A stretch of DNA of 64,000 nucleotides, taken from the NCBI GenBank assembly GCA_963796705.1, contig CAWCMK010000003.1:62001-126000 (forward strand). Direction: 5' to 3'. Each line of letters begins with the position of its first letter. Within the stretch, counting starts at the first letter, position 1. The notes under the pieces are model-generated. The model saw only the letters and a program-made list of their open reading frames with translations, did no database searches and was not told where the DNA came from. Position numbers and translations under genes: made by a program. Shown here piece after piece: positions 1-13,206 of the stretch. The DNA is from VRUE01 sp963796705 (lineage in GTDB: Bacteria > Actinomycetota > Thermoleophilia > Solirubrobacterales > 70-9).

Positions 1-2832
1 CGACGTCCATGTAGAGGTGCCAATAGTGATTGCCGGCAGAGTCGGTCGAAACAAGCTGGCCGATCAAGATGCGGGAGCCGTCTTCGGAGATGTCGAGCTC
101 GGCGATCCCGTCTGAGTTGCAATTCGAGAGGCAAGGAATATTTTCGCCATTCGGGAGCTTGGAAACCACGGCGGTGGTGCCCGATTTGAGGTTGCGGTCA
201 TAGATAGAGGGTTCGTTGCCGGAACTGGCTCCAGCCTCGAACTGCGCTGTTGATCCGAACACGAAGTGGCTACCGTTAGCAGAGAGTCGCTTTCTGACGA
301 GAACGTTTGCTTCCGCTTCGGGGCCGGGGTCGATCGAGCCGGCCATGCCCTGCTCGATATTGCCGTCGGGCAGTCGGAGCGGAACTCCCGTCTTGCCATC
401 GCTGAAGCACGGAGCGCAAAGGTTTTCCCGAGAAGGCAAACGTGTCAAGAGAAGCATCGCGCCGCCCAGCGCTGACGAAAATGGGTGTGCCGACGGTAGG
501 CCGTTAGCCGGTAGACCCACATATTCCGTCTTCCAGCCTCGTTCGGTGCGAGTGGCAACATACGGATCTAGTCCAAGGTTGGTCGGTTCCAGGGACCTGG
601 GACGAGTCCTTGGTGGAGGCCGTAGAGGACACGAGGAGGGTTGGTCGCTTGCGGGAAACCGCCAAACGGGGTCTCGCCCGGGACCAAGTAGGACTCGACG
701 CCATAGCCCCCAGTGCTCCCTGCTAGAACCTGCTCGTAAGCGCGGCAATCCATGAGCAGCGCCGCACCGGTCTGCTGACGCACTTGGGAGTTGGCGCATT
801 CGTCCTTCAGCGCCCCCCCGTAGGCGAAGGTCGTAAAGGTTCTTCTTCGCCAACCGTCACCCGATAGGCGTTGGTCGCGACGACACGGTAGTGGTACGTC
901 GTGCCAGGGGTCAGCGGAGCGACTTTGGTCGAGACTTCCTTCGCTGTGAAGCCAGCAGCTACATTGCCTTCACCTTCGGGTACGACCGCTGCGTCCGTAA
1001 AACCGGTTTCCTGAAAAGGCGCGTCGTCGACGTATTCGACACGATACTGGGTGTCTCCCCCGCCAGGGTTGATCAGGGCGTGAAAGGTCACCGAGTCCGA
1101 ATGGACATCGGTCACCCACTCACTCAGTTCGGGTGGAAGGGGCGGTGTCGTGAAGGATTCGTCGGTAGCGGTGCTCGTCCCGCCCGGGTTCGTCGCGACG
1201 ACCCTGTAATGATAAGTAGTGACTGGCGCAAGGCCGGCGAGGCCAGACTGCACGGTTGTCGGACCGCTAGGGGCACCCGCGCCCTGCTCGGCAGTCGTGC
1301 TTCCATACGATTCTGTCTTTCCCCATTCAAAATGATAGGTGGTGTGTTCACCGTTTCCCGAAAATGACCCGGTCAGGGTGGCCGTAGCTGGGGTGAGGTT
1401 GAGCGCTGCCTGGGTTTTCAGAGCAATCACCCAGTGTGGTACGAACACCTGATCGGCGCCATTCCGGGTGACGTTGGTATTTCCGACCACAAACCGATAG
1501 TGATAGGGCTGCTCGGGAGTCAGGCCACTGAGGCTCGCCGATCCTTCGGTAGGGCTGGTGAAATTCGAGCTGGAGGGATCCGGGTTGCAGGGCATGGTCG
1601 ATCCATATGAGGCGTCCGTTCCATATTCGAGCTCGCAGCTTGAGACCGGACCGCCTTCGCCCGGGTCGACGGTCGCATGCAGGGTGCCGGAGGTCTGTGT
1701 CTGATCGGTCACGGCACCGTATTCGATGCCGGGCAGGGGATAGTCCCTGCCGAACACCCTCACCTTGTTTCCGTCGGCAACGTAGAGCTTCCCAGCCTGA
1801 ATCGACCGCGACCCCAGTCGGTTCCGCGAAGCCGGACGGCGCTTCGATCGATTCGATGAAGGAACCGTCGGGCTTGAATTCCCAGATCCCCTGGCCGCCG
1901 GGATAAAAGTAGGCGCTTGCGTTGGAGACAACCAGATGACCGTCTTGTCGGATCGATCGCGGGGTCTTCGATCAACGGTTCTTGGGCAGGGAATTCGGTG
2001 ACCCTTCCCAGCAGTTTCCCGGTCGAATCGAAGCGGTCGAGCGCTGAGTGAGTTGCGACCCAAATATCACCGTTAGAGGCGACGGCAACCGCGACCGGGT
2101 TTTCGAAGAAGCCGTCCCGCTTGCCGGTGGTGCCATTGAGATGATTTCCTTCAACGTATGGCTCTTCAGCCGTAAATGGCACAGGTGCTCCGTTTGGCGC
2201 GATCCGGTAGACACCCTCATGTTCGTCCGAACAGCAGGTTTGGGCCGAGAATACAATAGGTCCCCGCCGACGGCGTCGCCGGTGTTATCCGCATCGACCT
2301 GGATCGAGCAGCACTGATAGGTGCCTGGGGCCCACGATGAAGTGGAGCCAGCGATGCTCCCCTGAACGACGGCGTTGGAGTTGAGCTTCCAGAGGTCAGT
2401 ATTGTTCCTGTCCGCGACGTAGGCGAGGCTGGTCGCGTTGTCGAAAGCAAGGCCTTCGAGGCCCGAGCCTTCGGGGGACCAGCCGCCTTCGCCGGTGCCC
2501 TGCGAGAGGAAGGATCCGGAAGGATCGAACTCATCAACGACGCCCTTGCCGGAGTTCGAATACGGTCCGCCATAAGGCCCGTTCGCGTCGAGGACCCAGA
2601 CATCCCCAGAGCCATCGACGGCGACTTTGTAGGCGTGGCCGAAGGCTCCCGGCATCGGGGCGTTGGCCGGCGTTTCGGAGATTTCGGACTGAAAGTAGCG
2701 GTATGCCGAAGCCGAGCCGACGCCAAATGCCAAGGAGGAAATCAGGGCGACCAGCAACGCGGGCACCACGAGGTGGCGAGCGGTGGGGCAGCGGCCGAGG
2801 AGACGAGCGGGGGCAAGCAATCTCAGTGACAT
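1..2832 (-). pseudogene. A': frameshifted NHL/fn3-like/CRAYE secreted protein (truncated by window edge)
   Basis: Broken paralogue of gene A (47730-52572). The ATG at 2832 opens a signal peptide with a hydrophobic core (VVPALLVALISSLAFGV), followed by NHL-type repeats such as AVDGSGDVWVLDANG. fn3-like repeats with TTYHYRVVATNPGG follow at about 1700-850, then the VRQQTG and DCRAYE motifs near 780-720. The frame changes near 2230, 1945, 1805, 825 and 590, so no single frame spans it. The first bases of the window still match gene A near 49820 in content, so the gene continues beyond the left edge. Its ATG overlaps the B' stop as TGATG, with a GGGGGAGGG ribosome site upstream. Family function is unknown; the signal peptide implies export. 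It is called a pseudogene because the breaks are many and spread out. Raw-read indel error is the alternative. Confidence 0.8.
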
Positions 2833-5774
2833 CAGTGGGCCCTCCCCCGATAGCTGCCGGATCGATGATGCGCCGTCCGACGGTGCTTACCAAGTCCAAG
2901 GGCGTCGCGCGATTGGTGGCTTTCTCCGCAGGACACCCGGAGGGGAACATTGCGGGAAAACAGCTTTTGATTTTGGCCTGACATGTGAACACTGGCACTC
3001 CTGTGGGCACCGCAGAGGCTTTCACTGTTTTGGATGAGAACCCTTCGCGCCTCCAAGAAGATTGAGTGCAACTGTGTCAATAGGAACATCCGGGATGGCG
3101 TGGAAGGTAGTGCGGAGGCCGCCCTTAACTGCGTCGATGCGAGCGACTGCTTCGATGCGGATTTGTCCATGGAGGTCGAGCGCGAGGTCAGGCAAGCCCC
3201 GTCCGGATGAACGAAGGTAGGCGAAACCCTGCAGAGGTTGATCAAGCAGCGGCGTGGTGACTTCGACCCGACCGACGAGGGAGCCAGCGGGGCAGGATTC
3301 CGCGGCGAAATCAACTTTGCTGCAGACGCCGCTGATGTGCGAGTTGTCGAGGAGCTCCTTGGGGGGAAGGGTAACCGAGATGCTGTGGAGGTTTGCTTCA
3401 CCCGCACCAGCGCTAAGCATGGCGTGTATCGCCGGGTGACCGAGGCGATGGAGCCCGCCGCTCAGGTGGAGGATCAGCTTGGGCCCAAAGGGCAGCGATG
3501 CGCAGTTGGCAACCTGGTAGAAGGCGCCTGGGCTTGCGACGGCGTCCTGGTTTCCGGTAACCGTCGCTTCAATCTGCTTCGGTGCGCAGTTGGTCGGAGT
3601 CCGGTTGAGGTTGGACCGATCGAGGTCGATCAACAGCGAGCGCAATCGCAGCGGGACCCCTTCGGTGATCTGTGGGATTGGATCTGTGACGGCCTTGACC
3701 TGGGCATCGGCCGGGTTGACGAAGATGGCGGAGCGAATGGCGACGTTGCCGAGATCGTAAGGGCCCCCGAGGGCAGGGACGACAGTCTCGAGGCTAAGGG
3801 GGGCGCCCTCGTAGGGACCAGCGAGGTAGACCTTGCCCGAGTCGTAGAGAGGATGGGTCCCCGAACCGCTGCCGGCGACGATCGACCCGATCTGACTGGA
3901 AGGCTGGCAGGCGGGTGAGGCTGACTCCATCAGGCCCGTATGGGACGCCAGGGCGAGAGTTTCAAGCGCCACCTGGGGACACTCGGTGACGCCCTTGATG
4001 CTCTGAATCAGCCCCGGAGGCAGCTGCACCGCGAGGCGAGAGAGAAACTGTTCTCCGTCCTCTCTTTGCAGCTGCAAGGAGAGGGGGGTGAGACTCCGGC
4101 CGGTTGTCGGGCGTCCCTGCCTGGAAGCTGGGCGCGAATGGCCGGGAGGTACTCGGGCAAGGGGAGCCACTCGGTCCTGAGTTGATTTCGAATGAGGCAA
4201 GCGAGGTCTGCGTGGGCAGCGCGGATGCCCAGGGCACAAATTCAGCTTCGACGGGATAGGTACCACATTCGGTCGGCGTCGCGAAGATGCCGCGCTCAGA
4301 GCCAAAGAAGTGCATGTCGAAGTCCTGAAATGGCGACTGAGGAAGGTTGATGAATTCAGTCGTTACCTGTCCGGTGCGGGGATCCAGGTGGACTGAGCCC
4401 CTGAGCTTCACGTGGGTGGAGTATCCGTCGGCAGTGAGGAACAGACGGAACGTCTGACCGGGGAGCGGCTGGCCGATGTACATCGCACCCGGGATTGGGC
4501 CAGGCAGTGCCGAGCTATCCAAGGTGAGGGTTCCAACCTTCGCAAATTCCGGACATTCGGCTGCGTTTGGCGTATCGAAATTCAATTGGGCGTCCGTGCA
4601 AGCATTCTTGCCGTCGGATCCACCCGGTGTAAGGGAGAATCCCTTGGGCAGGGTGACCTTCACGTCGCGCACCTCGGAGGGCGCGGGGACGCTTGGGCTC
4701 TGGGCTCGGGAACCTTGAGATCGATATCGATACCCGACGCGGTATCGGCTTGGGTGGTGGTCGGCTTCGCCGTGAGGCTGGGATTGAACGTGAGCTGATC
4801 GCAGCCAGTGGTCGCAGGCCAGGGCGTGTCGGCGTGGAGCTTTGTTCCATCGTAATACGCGAGGTCCAGGCCCGCGCTTAAAGGAATTCCACAGGTCGTC
4901 GGATTCTCGAGATATGGAAGATTGGCGGCAGAGGATGGCAGGACGGGATGACAACCGAAGCCAAAAGGTTTGCCGGGACCTTCCGCCTGATTGTTGATAG
5001 TCCCCTCGCACACATCTTGCTTTCCGCCGTGGGGCAGAGGGAAACGCGAGAGATCATGGCTGGGGTCGGCTGGATCACCCCATAGGTAGAGCGAGAGCCG
5101 GGGAATAGGAATAAAGTGAAACAGTCCCAGCGTGGTCGCGTCGAGGCCATAGTCGCTGCCGGTACGCGCGGAGAGCTGGGTTTCTATTGGCAGATGGATG
5201 AGGGGGGCCACCGATCCGATCGCCCCCGCCGCGCCAGGGTGAGGCTGAAGATTATAGATCGGCGACACGAAACCAAGCGCTTCTCCTGTTTCACGTTCAA
5301 ATTCTTTGACTTCTTCTTCGCCTTCACCCAATTCAATGAAAACGACACCAACTTGGGTATCGGGGGAGCATTCGATCAAAGCAAACTCGGCGAGTGAACA
5401 CTGGGGGATCGTGTGAGGACTGCCGATGAAGCCGGTAGGCATGTGTACAGAGATATCGCTGACATCCTGGCAACCGCAGCCTTCCGGAGAGTGTTCCTGA
5501 AATTCCTGGTTCAGGAAGTCGCGATTGTCGAACTCGGCGTTGATATCGATGTTTGGGTGCCCGCCGGCCTGGCTGGTCGAGACGCCGATCGTGTAACTGT
5601 CGATTCCGGTATATCCTGATGCTGTTGCCGGAGCAGGACGCATAGTGCTACCGGTACCAGCGCACAGGCAGCACAGTAGCCAAGCGCGCTGCCGAGATTC
5701 CTTGACGCAGCGCGGCCCGAGAGCAACTGGGGCATGCCCAGCCTCCGCCTCCTATTCCTGGTTAACTCAACCAT
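2832..5774 (-). pseudogene. B': frameshifted beta-repeat secreted protein
   Basis: Broken paralogue of gene B (52569-55394). The ATG at 5774 overlaps the C' stop by eight bases (ATGGTTGA). A basic start and hydrophobic stretch (YCAACALVPVALCVLL) make a signal peptide. Recognisable pieces include SQAGGHPNIDIN, MPTGFIGSPHTIPQC, DMHFFGSERGIFATP, LAGPYEGAPLSL, LRSLLIDLDRSN and LDNSHISGVCSKVDF, in the same order as in B. The frame changes near 5620, 4690, 4110 and 3050. After the last shift the C-terminus reads NSESLCGAHRSASVHMSGQN and ends in a His/Arg-rich tail at 2832. That places its stop directly on the A' start. Role unknown; secreted by inference. Confidence 0.8.
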
Positions 5775-8700
5775 GATGCCCCCCGACGCCCTGGCGGCGC
5801 CGAACTTGCCGATGGTGAGGTCCTTGGCTCCTGTGGTGCTTTTTGCGTCGCCTATGTTTACGCCGCTCCTTGGACTTGGGTGTTCGCCCGGCTTTCGAGC
5901 CGCGGTCGACGGTCAACGGCGCACCGGTCCCGATCTCTGGAGGAGCGGGGGCCGAACTGCCTTCACCATGGCACTCGTCGGCGGCGGGGCAAGGAAGAGT
6001 CGGAGGCGTCGTAGAAATGCCACCGTTGGTGCGGGCGTCGTACATCTTGACGAAGTCTCCGTTGCGATCCTGAGGAACAAGCGTTTCGAAGGTAGAGAAG
6101 TAGACATCCTGCCCGCCGGCGCTAACTGACTCCAACCCAACGTGCTCGGGCGCAAAGACGAAGCCGAGCACGACAACGTTGATGTAACCGCCGAATGTGT
6201 CCTGATCACTCGTACCGGTCGAAATCAGCTGCGGCCGTCCGTCGGAAAACTCGTAGACATCAATCAACCCATTAGTATCTCCCGGAACCAGGGCGTCCGG
6301 AGTGTTGAAAAACACCCTTCCGTCATCGCTCATGAACAGGCCACTGGCACTGGCCGTGACATCGCCCGCCGGCGGAGCACCGCTGGGATTGCAAGACACG
6401 CAGGTAAGTTCTTCGCTCTGCGCGTCGTAGGAATACATCTCGCGGCAGGGAGTGTCGAGGCTTCCGTCTGTAAGGTTGAGTACGGCACCGCACTTGACTT
6501 GTTCCTGGGAGGTGTTGTCGTAGGCCGTTAGCCGCGAGTCGGTGAGAAGGGCGACGTGACTTCCGTCGGGGCTAATGTTGAACCGGCTAGTTTCGCTGCC
6601 TTCGTCAAAGGTCGTAATGTAGTGGACTGCGCCGTCGCGGTACTCGTAGAGATTCCGCTGATTTGGTACGCCGGGATTGCTGGGGTCGAGCTGCTCTGGG
6701 GACTCGAAGAGGATCGCTCCGCTTTCGCGACCGATGCTTGTGTCGATATCGGGGCGTTCGCTTGTGAAGGGGTGAGATGGCCGATACCCTGGTGGTTGTA
6801 ATTGCACGTGAAGGTCCACGCAGCCGTACAGGTCGATAGGGGCACAACGTCACATTTCGAGGTCCAACTGGCCGAGCAGTTGTCGGTGTTACCGTGACCG
6901 CCCCCCTGGGAAATCAGCGTGATTTCGTCGGTGGACTCGCTCCAGCGGTAAAAATCGACGCTGGTATCCGTGTCACTCGGAAGGAGCTGTTCGTCGCTCG
7001 TGAAATAGACCTGGGAGCCGCTTTCAGTCATGCCGAGCAGGAAGACCGCGTGGCCCTTTGACACTTCGTATGTAAGCGAGTCGTTAACCCGCATGTAGAG
7101 GACGAGGTCGCGCCTCTGTTCCGGACAGTGGTCGGAGGTAAGGCAGCGAGAGCCGGTGCGGGCGCCAATCAAGATATGCGAACCGTTGGTCGATACGGCA
7201 GGGACTTCCAGATAGTCTCTGTTGAGATATCCATTACCGCCTTCTGCGGCGCCGGGCTCAGAAGGGAATTGGTTCGCCATCCTTAAGCTTTGAGGCCACC
7301 GAGACGGTGTCAGTCTGGAGATCGTTGTCGTAGACGGAGCCGGGTTCGGCGGTAATGCCTCCAACGGCAAAAAGGCGGTTCAGTGAAGCGAAGACGTAGT
7401 GGCTGAAGTCTCCCGAGGCGCGACCTTCGCCGACGAACTCCTGCTGATTGGGGACGGTAGCGTAGTTACTTGGGAGGCGACCAAGACTTTCACCCGTCGT
7501 CGATTCAGTCAGAACGGGCAGGTTATCTCGGCGTAAGTTGTTCGTATTGCCGAGGATGGGGTACTCGAGGCATTGGCTAAGTGTGCTCCAGCACTGCGGG
7601 GTCCCGCCGCCAATGTACTGGTCACCGCGCACTCCGACGTAGCGACTTACCCAGCCTTTGTCGGTTCTCGTCGATATGTACAGATCACCGTCCGTATTGG
7701 GAGAAGTCGCGCCGTTCATACCGCGACCGGATGCATAGTACGCAAACCGCGACGGACCGCTCGCTAGGCCAGGAGAGTTTTGCGAGTACTGATGGAAGAA
7801 GAGTTCCGAGGAGCACCCACATCCCAGACCCGCACCGGTTGCATTGAACCAGTAGATCGGGGATTCGCCGGGCAGGATCTGCGTACCGTTCGTGTCTTCC
7901 GGGGAGACCAACTCGTAAGCGCGGCAGTCGGGAAGATAGTTGGCGCCGGTCTGCTGTCTGATGTGGGCGTTCGCGCAGTTCGGCGGCGAGAAGCTGAAAG
8001 TAGTGTCCGGTCCGTCGTCGTGCCCCACTGGCTGGTAGCGACGACGCGGAAATGGTAGGTCGCGCCGGCGAGAAGATTGCTGACGTGGGTCTCGACACTT
8101 TCGGGTTCGGTTCCATTACCCAGGTCGGTTTCGGTACTTGCGCTTTCGTACTGTGTGCTGAGGCCGTATTCAAAGTGATAGGTCGTATCGAAGCCGAGCG
8201 GATTGACCTTCGCTTGAAGATCGGCAGTGGTTTCCGACAGGTTACTGGCGCGCATGGCGAACACTGATGGCCTGTTGGGAACATCACATTCATCGCACCA
8301 TATGTGGTGCCAAGGCTATCGGTCGCGACGAGGCGATAGTGATAGAGGCGGCCGGGCTGGAGGCCGCTGAGTTCCTCCCCCGGCAACGACTCGACAACTG
8401 CTGCCGGCGGGTGCATCCCGATCGGGTGTGACTATTCCATAGTTGCTCGTCGCACCGTAATCGAATCGATAGGTGGTAGCGAGATTATCGGGATTAAGAG
8501 AGCCGTTTAGGGTGGCGGTGGTCCTAGTGAGGTTGCTAGCGGCTTCGGTGGTCAAGCCGAGCACAGCAGCGGTGCGGAACGTCCTATTCCTGCCCTGCTC
8601 TTCCCCGTTCGCCGTATTCACTACGAACCGATAGTGGAAATTCTGCTCGACGGTGAGGCTTGAAAGGTCGGCGCTGACCGTTTGGTCGCTGCCGTACGGC

Positions 8701-10193
8701 GTCGATGGGCTACACGGCAGCGGTTTGCGCTCGTAGGCGGGTGTGTTTCCATAGCCGGTCGTCGTTCCCCACTGCAGTTCGCAGCTAGTAACTTCCGGAC
8801 CCCCGTTCAACTTTACTTCTGCCGCGAGTTGGGCGGTGCTGTGGCCGATGGTAGGCGTTCCGTAGGCGATGTCGGGGAGCGGTACCGGGGGAGAAAACAC
8901 AGCGATCTGGTCTCGTTCGTTCCCCGAGCCCTGCGCATACACCGCACCTCGATTTTGGCCGTTTGATCCGTCCACTGCAACTCGCCATACTTCACCCGTG
9001 TATGGCAAGCCAAACACAGGACCTATCGGAGTATTGTCTGGGCTCCACTCCCTAATCCTCCCGTAGCCCACGCTTCGGGGACTCACGTACACGTCGTGGG
9101 TTGAGGGGTCGATACTGATGCTCTTCTCTAGGGAGTTAACTTCAGCGTCGTAGCCACCGTTTTCAAAGATAGATTCCCCAAACGGGAACAACACTTTGGC
9201 TGGGTTCGTGTAGGGATTGGCGCGGGCCGTGTATTCCGAATAGTCCACTTGTACCACGGCTGAAAGGAGCTGCCTGGATTGACATAGGTGTACGGCTTGT
9301 CACCTGCGACTGCTTCTCCTTTCCACCGGATACGGAGTTCCGACTACAGCTGTCCCCAAAAATCGTCGTCGGCGGGATTGCCATCTATAGGGACGAACTC
9401 ATCGACCAGCTGAGGAGGATTAACCGTCCACCAGACGTAGACGTCGCCAGCGGAGTCGACGGACACCTCGCCGCCACCCGGCCCAGATCGGGTTGGACCG
9501 TCAACCGATTTGTCGATCTCGCCCCGATAGGTCCCGCTGGAATCGAAGACCTCTATGCTGCCGAGTGGGTTACCGTTCAGCGGACTCGCCTGGGCCTCCC
9601 GCCGGATTGGTGACGTAGATGTAGCCATGCGCGGGCCCATTGGAGTTGTCCATCTGCACCCTCCCCCTGGAGGCTGTTCCCACCTTGCCCGGATTCGGGC
9701 TGCTACCTAAGCCGTTCGAGGGAACTCGGTCGCAGTCATCGGGTGTCGCCGGACAGTCTTCACCAAAGCCGTGGCCGTCAATCGTATTCGTGCCAAGCGC
9801 GGAGAAATTGACAGGCGTCAGGGGATGGTTCTGCAGATCGGGGTGATACTTGCTGACCGTATTCGTTCCCTCGTTATAGACGTAGAGGTTGCCTTCGGAA
9901 TCGACTGCGGTCGGCATCGGCTTGGTGCCGGGAGGTGTATCGAAGGAGAAGAGATACTTATGGGTCGAGTCGGCGAGCGCGGGGCTCGGCAGATAAAGGA
10001 AAAAGGGAAACGATCGAAGAGCTGCGAGCAGAGATGGCGCCACCGCCCCAACGAAGCGCGTGAGGGTGCTTCTCCAGAGCAAAATCTGCTGTCTTGTACG
10101 TTCACTCACGCTGAGTCTGTCCCTGGGGTCGATGGTGGGCTCGTTTGCCATGCCGATGCCGGGGGTTCGAGCGTCGCTTGATGCATTTTCCAT
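5767..10193 (-). pseudogene. C': frameshifted NHL/fn3-like/CRAYE/WD40-like secreted protein
   Basis: Broken paralogue of gene C (55391-59260). The likely start is the ATG at 10193 or 10151, before a hydrophobic stretch (LLAALRSFPFFLYLPSPALA) and NHL-type repeats. fn3-like repeats (LTVEQNFHYRFVVN, ATYHFRVVATS) come next, then NAHIRQQTGANYLPDCRAYE near 7975-7915 and a WD40/TolB-like propeller (MSDDGRVFFNTPDAL, GGQDVYFSTFETL). It ends in a strongly basic tail (RRKHRRRKKHHRS). The frame changes near 9600, 9370, 9220, 8300, 8000, 7300 and 6770. Despite this the order of modules matches C throughout. The stop at 5767 overlaps the B' start as ATGGTTGA. Function unknown. Confidence 0.8.
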
Positions 10194-12756
10194 GGTGCTT
10201 GACGTAGTGGGTGTTTGCAGTGGAGCTGATGCGGGCCTTCGCCGGACAGCGCTGACTGAGGTAAACGCCTGATCCGCACCGGTAACAGTGCCGTTTTCAT
10301 TGGCCGCAACCACCCTGAAGTGATAGGTCGTGCCCGGACTTAGGCCAGAGGCAGTGGGGTGACTGTATGGTCGGCTGTGTCGGCGTCGATACGGCCGCCG
10401 GCCGGCGTATGCTCCCCGTAGGCGGCCGTAGGGCCGTAGTCGAAGCGATAGGTCGTCGCGGCGCCGCTCGGGTTGATTTGAGCCGTGAGAACGGCCGTAG
10501 TCTGGGAGATGAGGTCGTCGAGATGCCGAGTCGATACGAGGAACGTTGGAGGTAGTAAAGGTTCGGTCGGGACCCAAGGTGGAGGTGAAGAAGTTGATTT
10601 CGACCGCGCGGAAGTGGTAGGTGTACCGGCTGAAGGTGTTCGATAGTTGCGCTGACTTTGTGGGGAATCGTCAGAGCCAATGGGTTCGCTCAGAGGGGTC
10701 CGTGACCCATAGGCAGTATCGGTGCCAAATTGAAAGCGGAAATACGTTGGTCCGAAGCCAGGGACGATTTCTGCAGCTAGCGTGGCGCTATGGCTCGTGA
10801 CCGAGGTTACCCCGCTTGCCGGGATACTGGGGGGCAGTGGTGGCGCGCTAAGAAAGGACACGTCTTCGCCAACCGTAGTGCCAAAGCTGTTCTTCGCGAC
10901 GAGGCGGTAGTGATAGACCGCGTAGTCTTCAAGACCGGAAATGGCCGCCGAGATCAACGCATTACCGGCTGTGGAGCCGGCATCGGTCACAGCGGTGGTA
11001 TGCCCGTAGGAGGTATCGGGGCCCCATTCGAAGTAGTACGTTGTGTCGATACCGTCTGGATCAACTGTGCCATTCAACACCGCGCTTGCTGGCCCGATTT
11101 CGGTGGCGGCCGTGGTGACTAAGTCCTTGATCGGGGGATTCGTGGTTAAGGTTTCATCACTTCCGATCGTCATTTCTTCCGAGTTTCGACCGATGAGTCG
11201 GTAGTGATATGTGGTCGCCGGTTCAAGACCACTGATGTCAGCTGATACTGGTGGACACCCCCGAGGCCGAGCCGATAGATTCACCAGGCGGCGGAACGGC
11301 GCCGTATTGCCGTATCCCGTTGTGATCTCCACTGGAAGTAATATCTCGTGCTGACGTTGTCTGGATCGAGGGATCCATTGAGGGTGGCGCTGGTGCGATC
11401 AAGACTTGAGGCCGATTCGGTTTTGACGCCCGAGACGAACGGAGTTGTGAATGTCTGGTCGGCGCCAATGTTGGTGCCTGAAGCGTCGGTTGCAGACAGC
11501 CGGTAGTGATAGGTCATCCCGGCTTTGAGACCAGAGACGTTTGCTTCGACGTCAGTGGGGGCCGTGTATGGAGTGGGCTCGTTACAGGGAGCTGAGTTAC
11601 CGTAAGACTTGTCCGTACCGTATTCGACTTGGCAGGTAGTGATGTCACCCCCCCCTTCGGGGTCGACGTGTCCGGTGAGGATGGCGGTCGTCCGTCGGGC
11701 ATTGATTGCCGCTCCGGTGGTGACGGACGCAAAGTCGGCGAGCGGCCCAAATACGAAAACTTTGCCACTACTGTCTGATACGTAGACATCGCCGGTCGAG
11801 GAGTTGACGGCGACTCCTGTCGGGGTTGCCAATAGCGTCCGGCCAAGTTCGCTGACAAGCGTGCCCGACTGGGTGTACTCTTTGACGGGATAGGGACCGT
11901 CAGAATTTATGAATGGTTCATTGGCGACATAAACGTGTCCCGTGGATGCATCGAGGGCTATTCCGCCTCCGGGTACGTAGGATTGATTGGGCGAGGTTGG
12001 CTCGATGCCATTCTGAAAGCCCTGAAACGTGTACCTGTCGACGCCGTTGTAGTAGAAGGCAACGTCGATGTCGTTGCTTGAATCGACGGCCACGTCGCAG
12101 GCCTGATTAGGTTCGACCGGTACGATTGCCTTCAATTCAGGAGGATTGCCGGTGTTTTCGAACTCCTGAATGCCGGCGGCGTAGACGGCGACCCAGAGGT
12201 GTCCTTCCGAGTCGACTGCTGCCCCGCACGGAGATCCTTGCATTTCTTCGCCGGTCAGACGCCAGAGAAATTCTCCGGACGAGCTGTAGGCGCATACTTC
12301 AGCGAATTTCGCGGTCACGTAGATGTTGCCCTTGCCAGGCCCGGCAGAATTGTCGACCGCGACATTGGAGACGTTCGCTCCTGAACAGGTGGCGGCGACG
12401 TTGAGAGACGAGCTCCCCAGGGCTGCGAAGTTCTGGGCGACACCCGATTCGTTGAATTTATCGAGGACCCCGTGGGCCGGGTCGCTCACGTAGACGACTC
12501 CGTCGGATTCGTCTACGGCGAGGCCGGTAGGCTCGGTGAAGGCTCCTGCTGCAGAGTCAGCTCCGTTGAACGTGAACTGCAGGCCATGCAACTGAACGGC
12601 AAAAGCCGAGGGTGCTACGACGCAGATTGCAGCCAGGGCCGCGCTAAGAACCAGCAGGGAAAGGCAGAGGCGGTGAGCAGGGGCCACGCGGTCGGCGCCC
12701 TCCGCTGCACGGTCTCCAACAAATAGGTGCCCCGTCGTTTCCGACGACTTCCTCAC
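10194..12756 (-). pseudogene. D': frameshifted NHL/fn3-like secreted protein, first gene of the left array
   Basis: Broken relative of gene D and first gene of the left array. The chosen start is GTG at 12756, because AGGAGGG lies a few bases upstream and the residues that follow form a signal peptide (SLLVLSAALAAICVVAPSAFA). One N-terminal NHL propeller (LAVDESDGVVYVSDPAHG) leads to an fn3-like repeat carrying the Cys pair TTCQVEYGTDKSYG...PC, then three or more further fn3-like repeats (TTYHYRLIGRNSEE, AVYHYRLVAKNSFG, TTYHFRVVAANENG). The frame changes near 11300, 10620 and 10370. The last repeat runs straight towards the C' start without a clear stop or basic tail, so the 3' end may be deleted or fused; the boundary given is approximate. 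It is shorter than D, which has a second propeller. Confidence 0.7.
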
Positions 12757-12886
12757 TCGACCCTCCTGCCGCTCCCCTTTTCCGTTGCCCGCCCTGTTGG
12801 CGGACCCCTGGCCGGGGATCGACTTCTCACGCAACCCGCTCCCTGCGGATCAGCTATCTCTCACTCCGCTCCCTGGCGGAATGGCG

Positions 12887-12918
12887 ATTATGAGAACAGA
12901 GACGAACCGGAATGTCAA
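12887..12918 (-). promoter_or_regulatory. possible promoter of the left array
   Basis: On the minus strand a perfect TTGACA (12918-12913) is followed by CATAAT (12892-12887). The spacing of 20 bases is longer than the usual 17, so this is weak evidence. The GTG start of D' lies about 130 bases downstream. Confidence 0.3.
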
Positions 12919-13166
12919 GGGAAATTTTCAGGCCCCTCAACCGATACGGCCGGGATTTAGCTCTGGAAAGCGAAAAAGAGGTTGAGCATTTGTGAGAAAC
13001 GGAGTGGTGTTTTAGGTTCTGAGCGTACCGGAAGAGACTTCGAAGGATCGACAAGTGCTTGGGTTGGGGTAGGTCGGAAGGGAAGTGCGACGCTGTGCTG
13101 GGCGCTGCGAAAGGTTGTGGTGGGGGTGCCAGGATGCAGTTGGGATGAGGCGTGCGCGAAGCGAAT

Positions 13167-13206
13167 GTCACCACCACCGGTCAGATCTCTGACCACTGGT
13201 GGTGAC
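13167..13206. promoter_or_regulatory. 40-base dyad between D' and the PsiE-like gene
   Basis: Two 19-base arms, separated by two bases, are inverted copies with two mismatches (outer GTCACCACCA / TGGTGGTGAC, inner GGTCAGA / TCTGACC). It sits in the 590-base gap 12757-13345, in which I see no gene. It lies downstream of the PsiE-like stop and upstream of D'. No T-run follows on either strand, so an operator or a structured 3' end fits better than an intrinsic terminator. Confidence 0.5.

Noticed and set aside
13167..13206. Dyad as an intrinsic terminator
   Set aside because: No T-run follows the hairpin on either strand.
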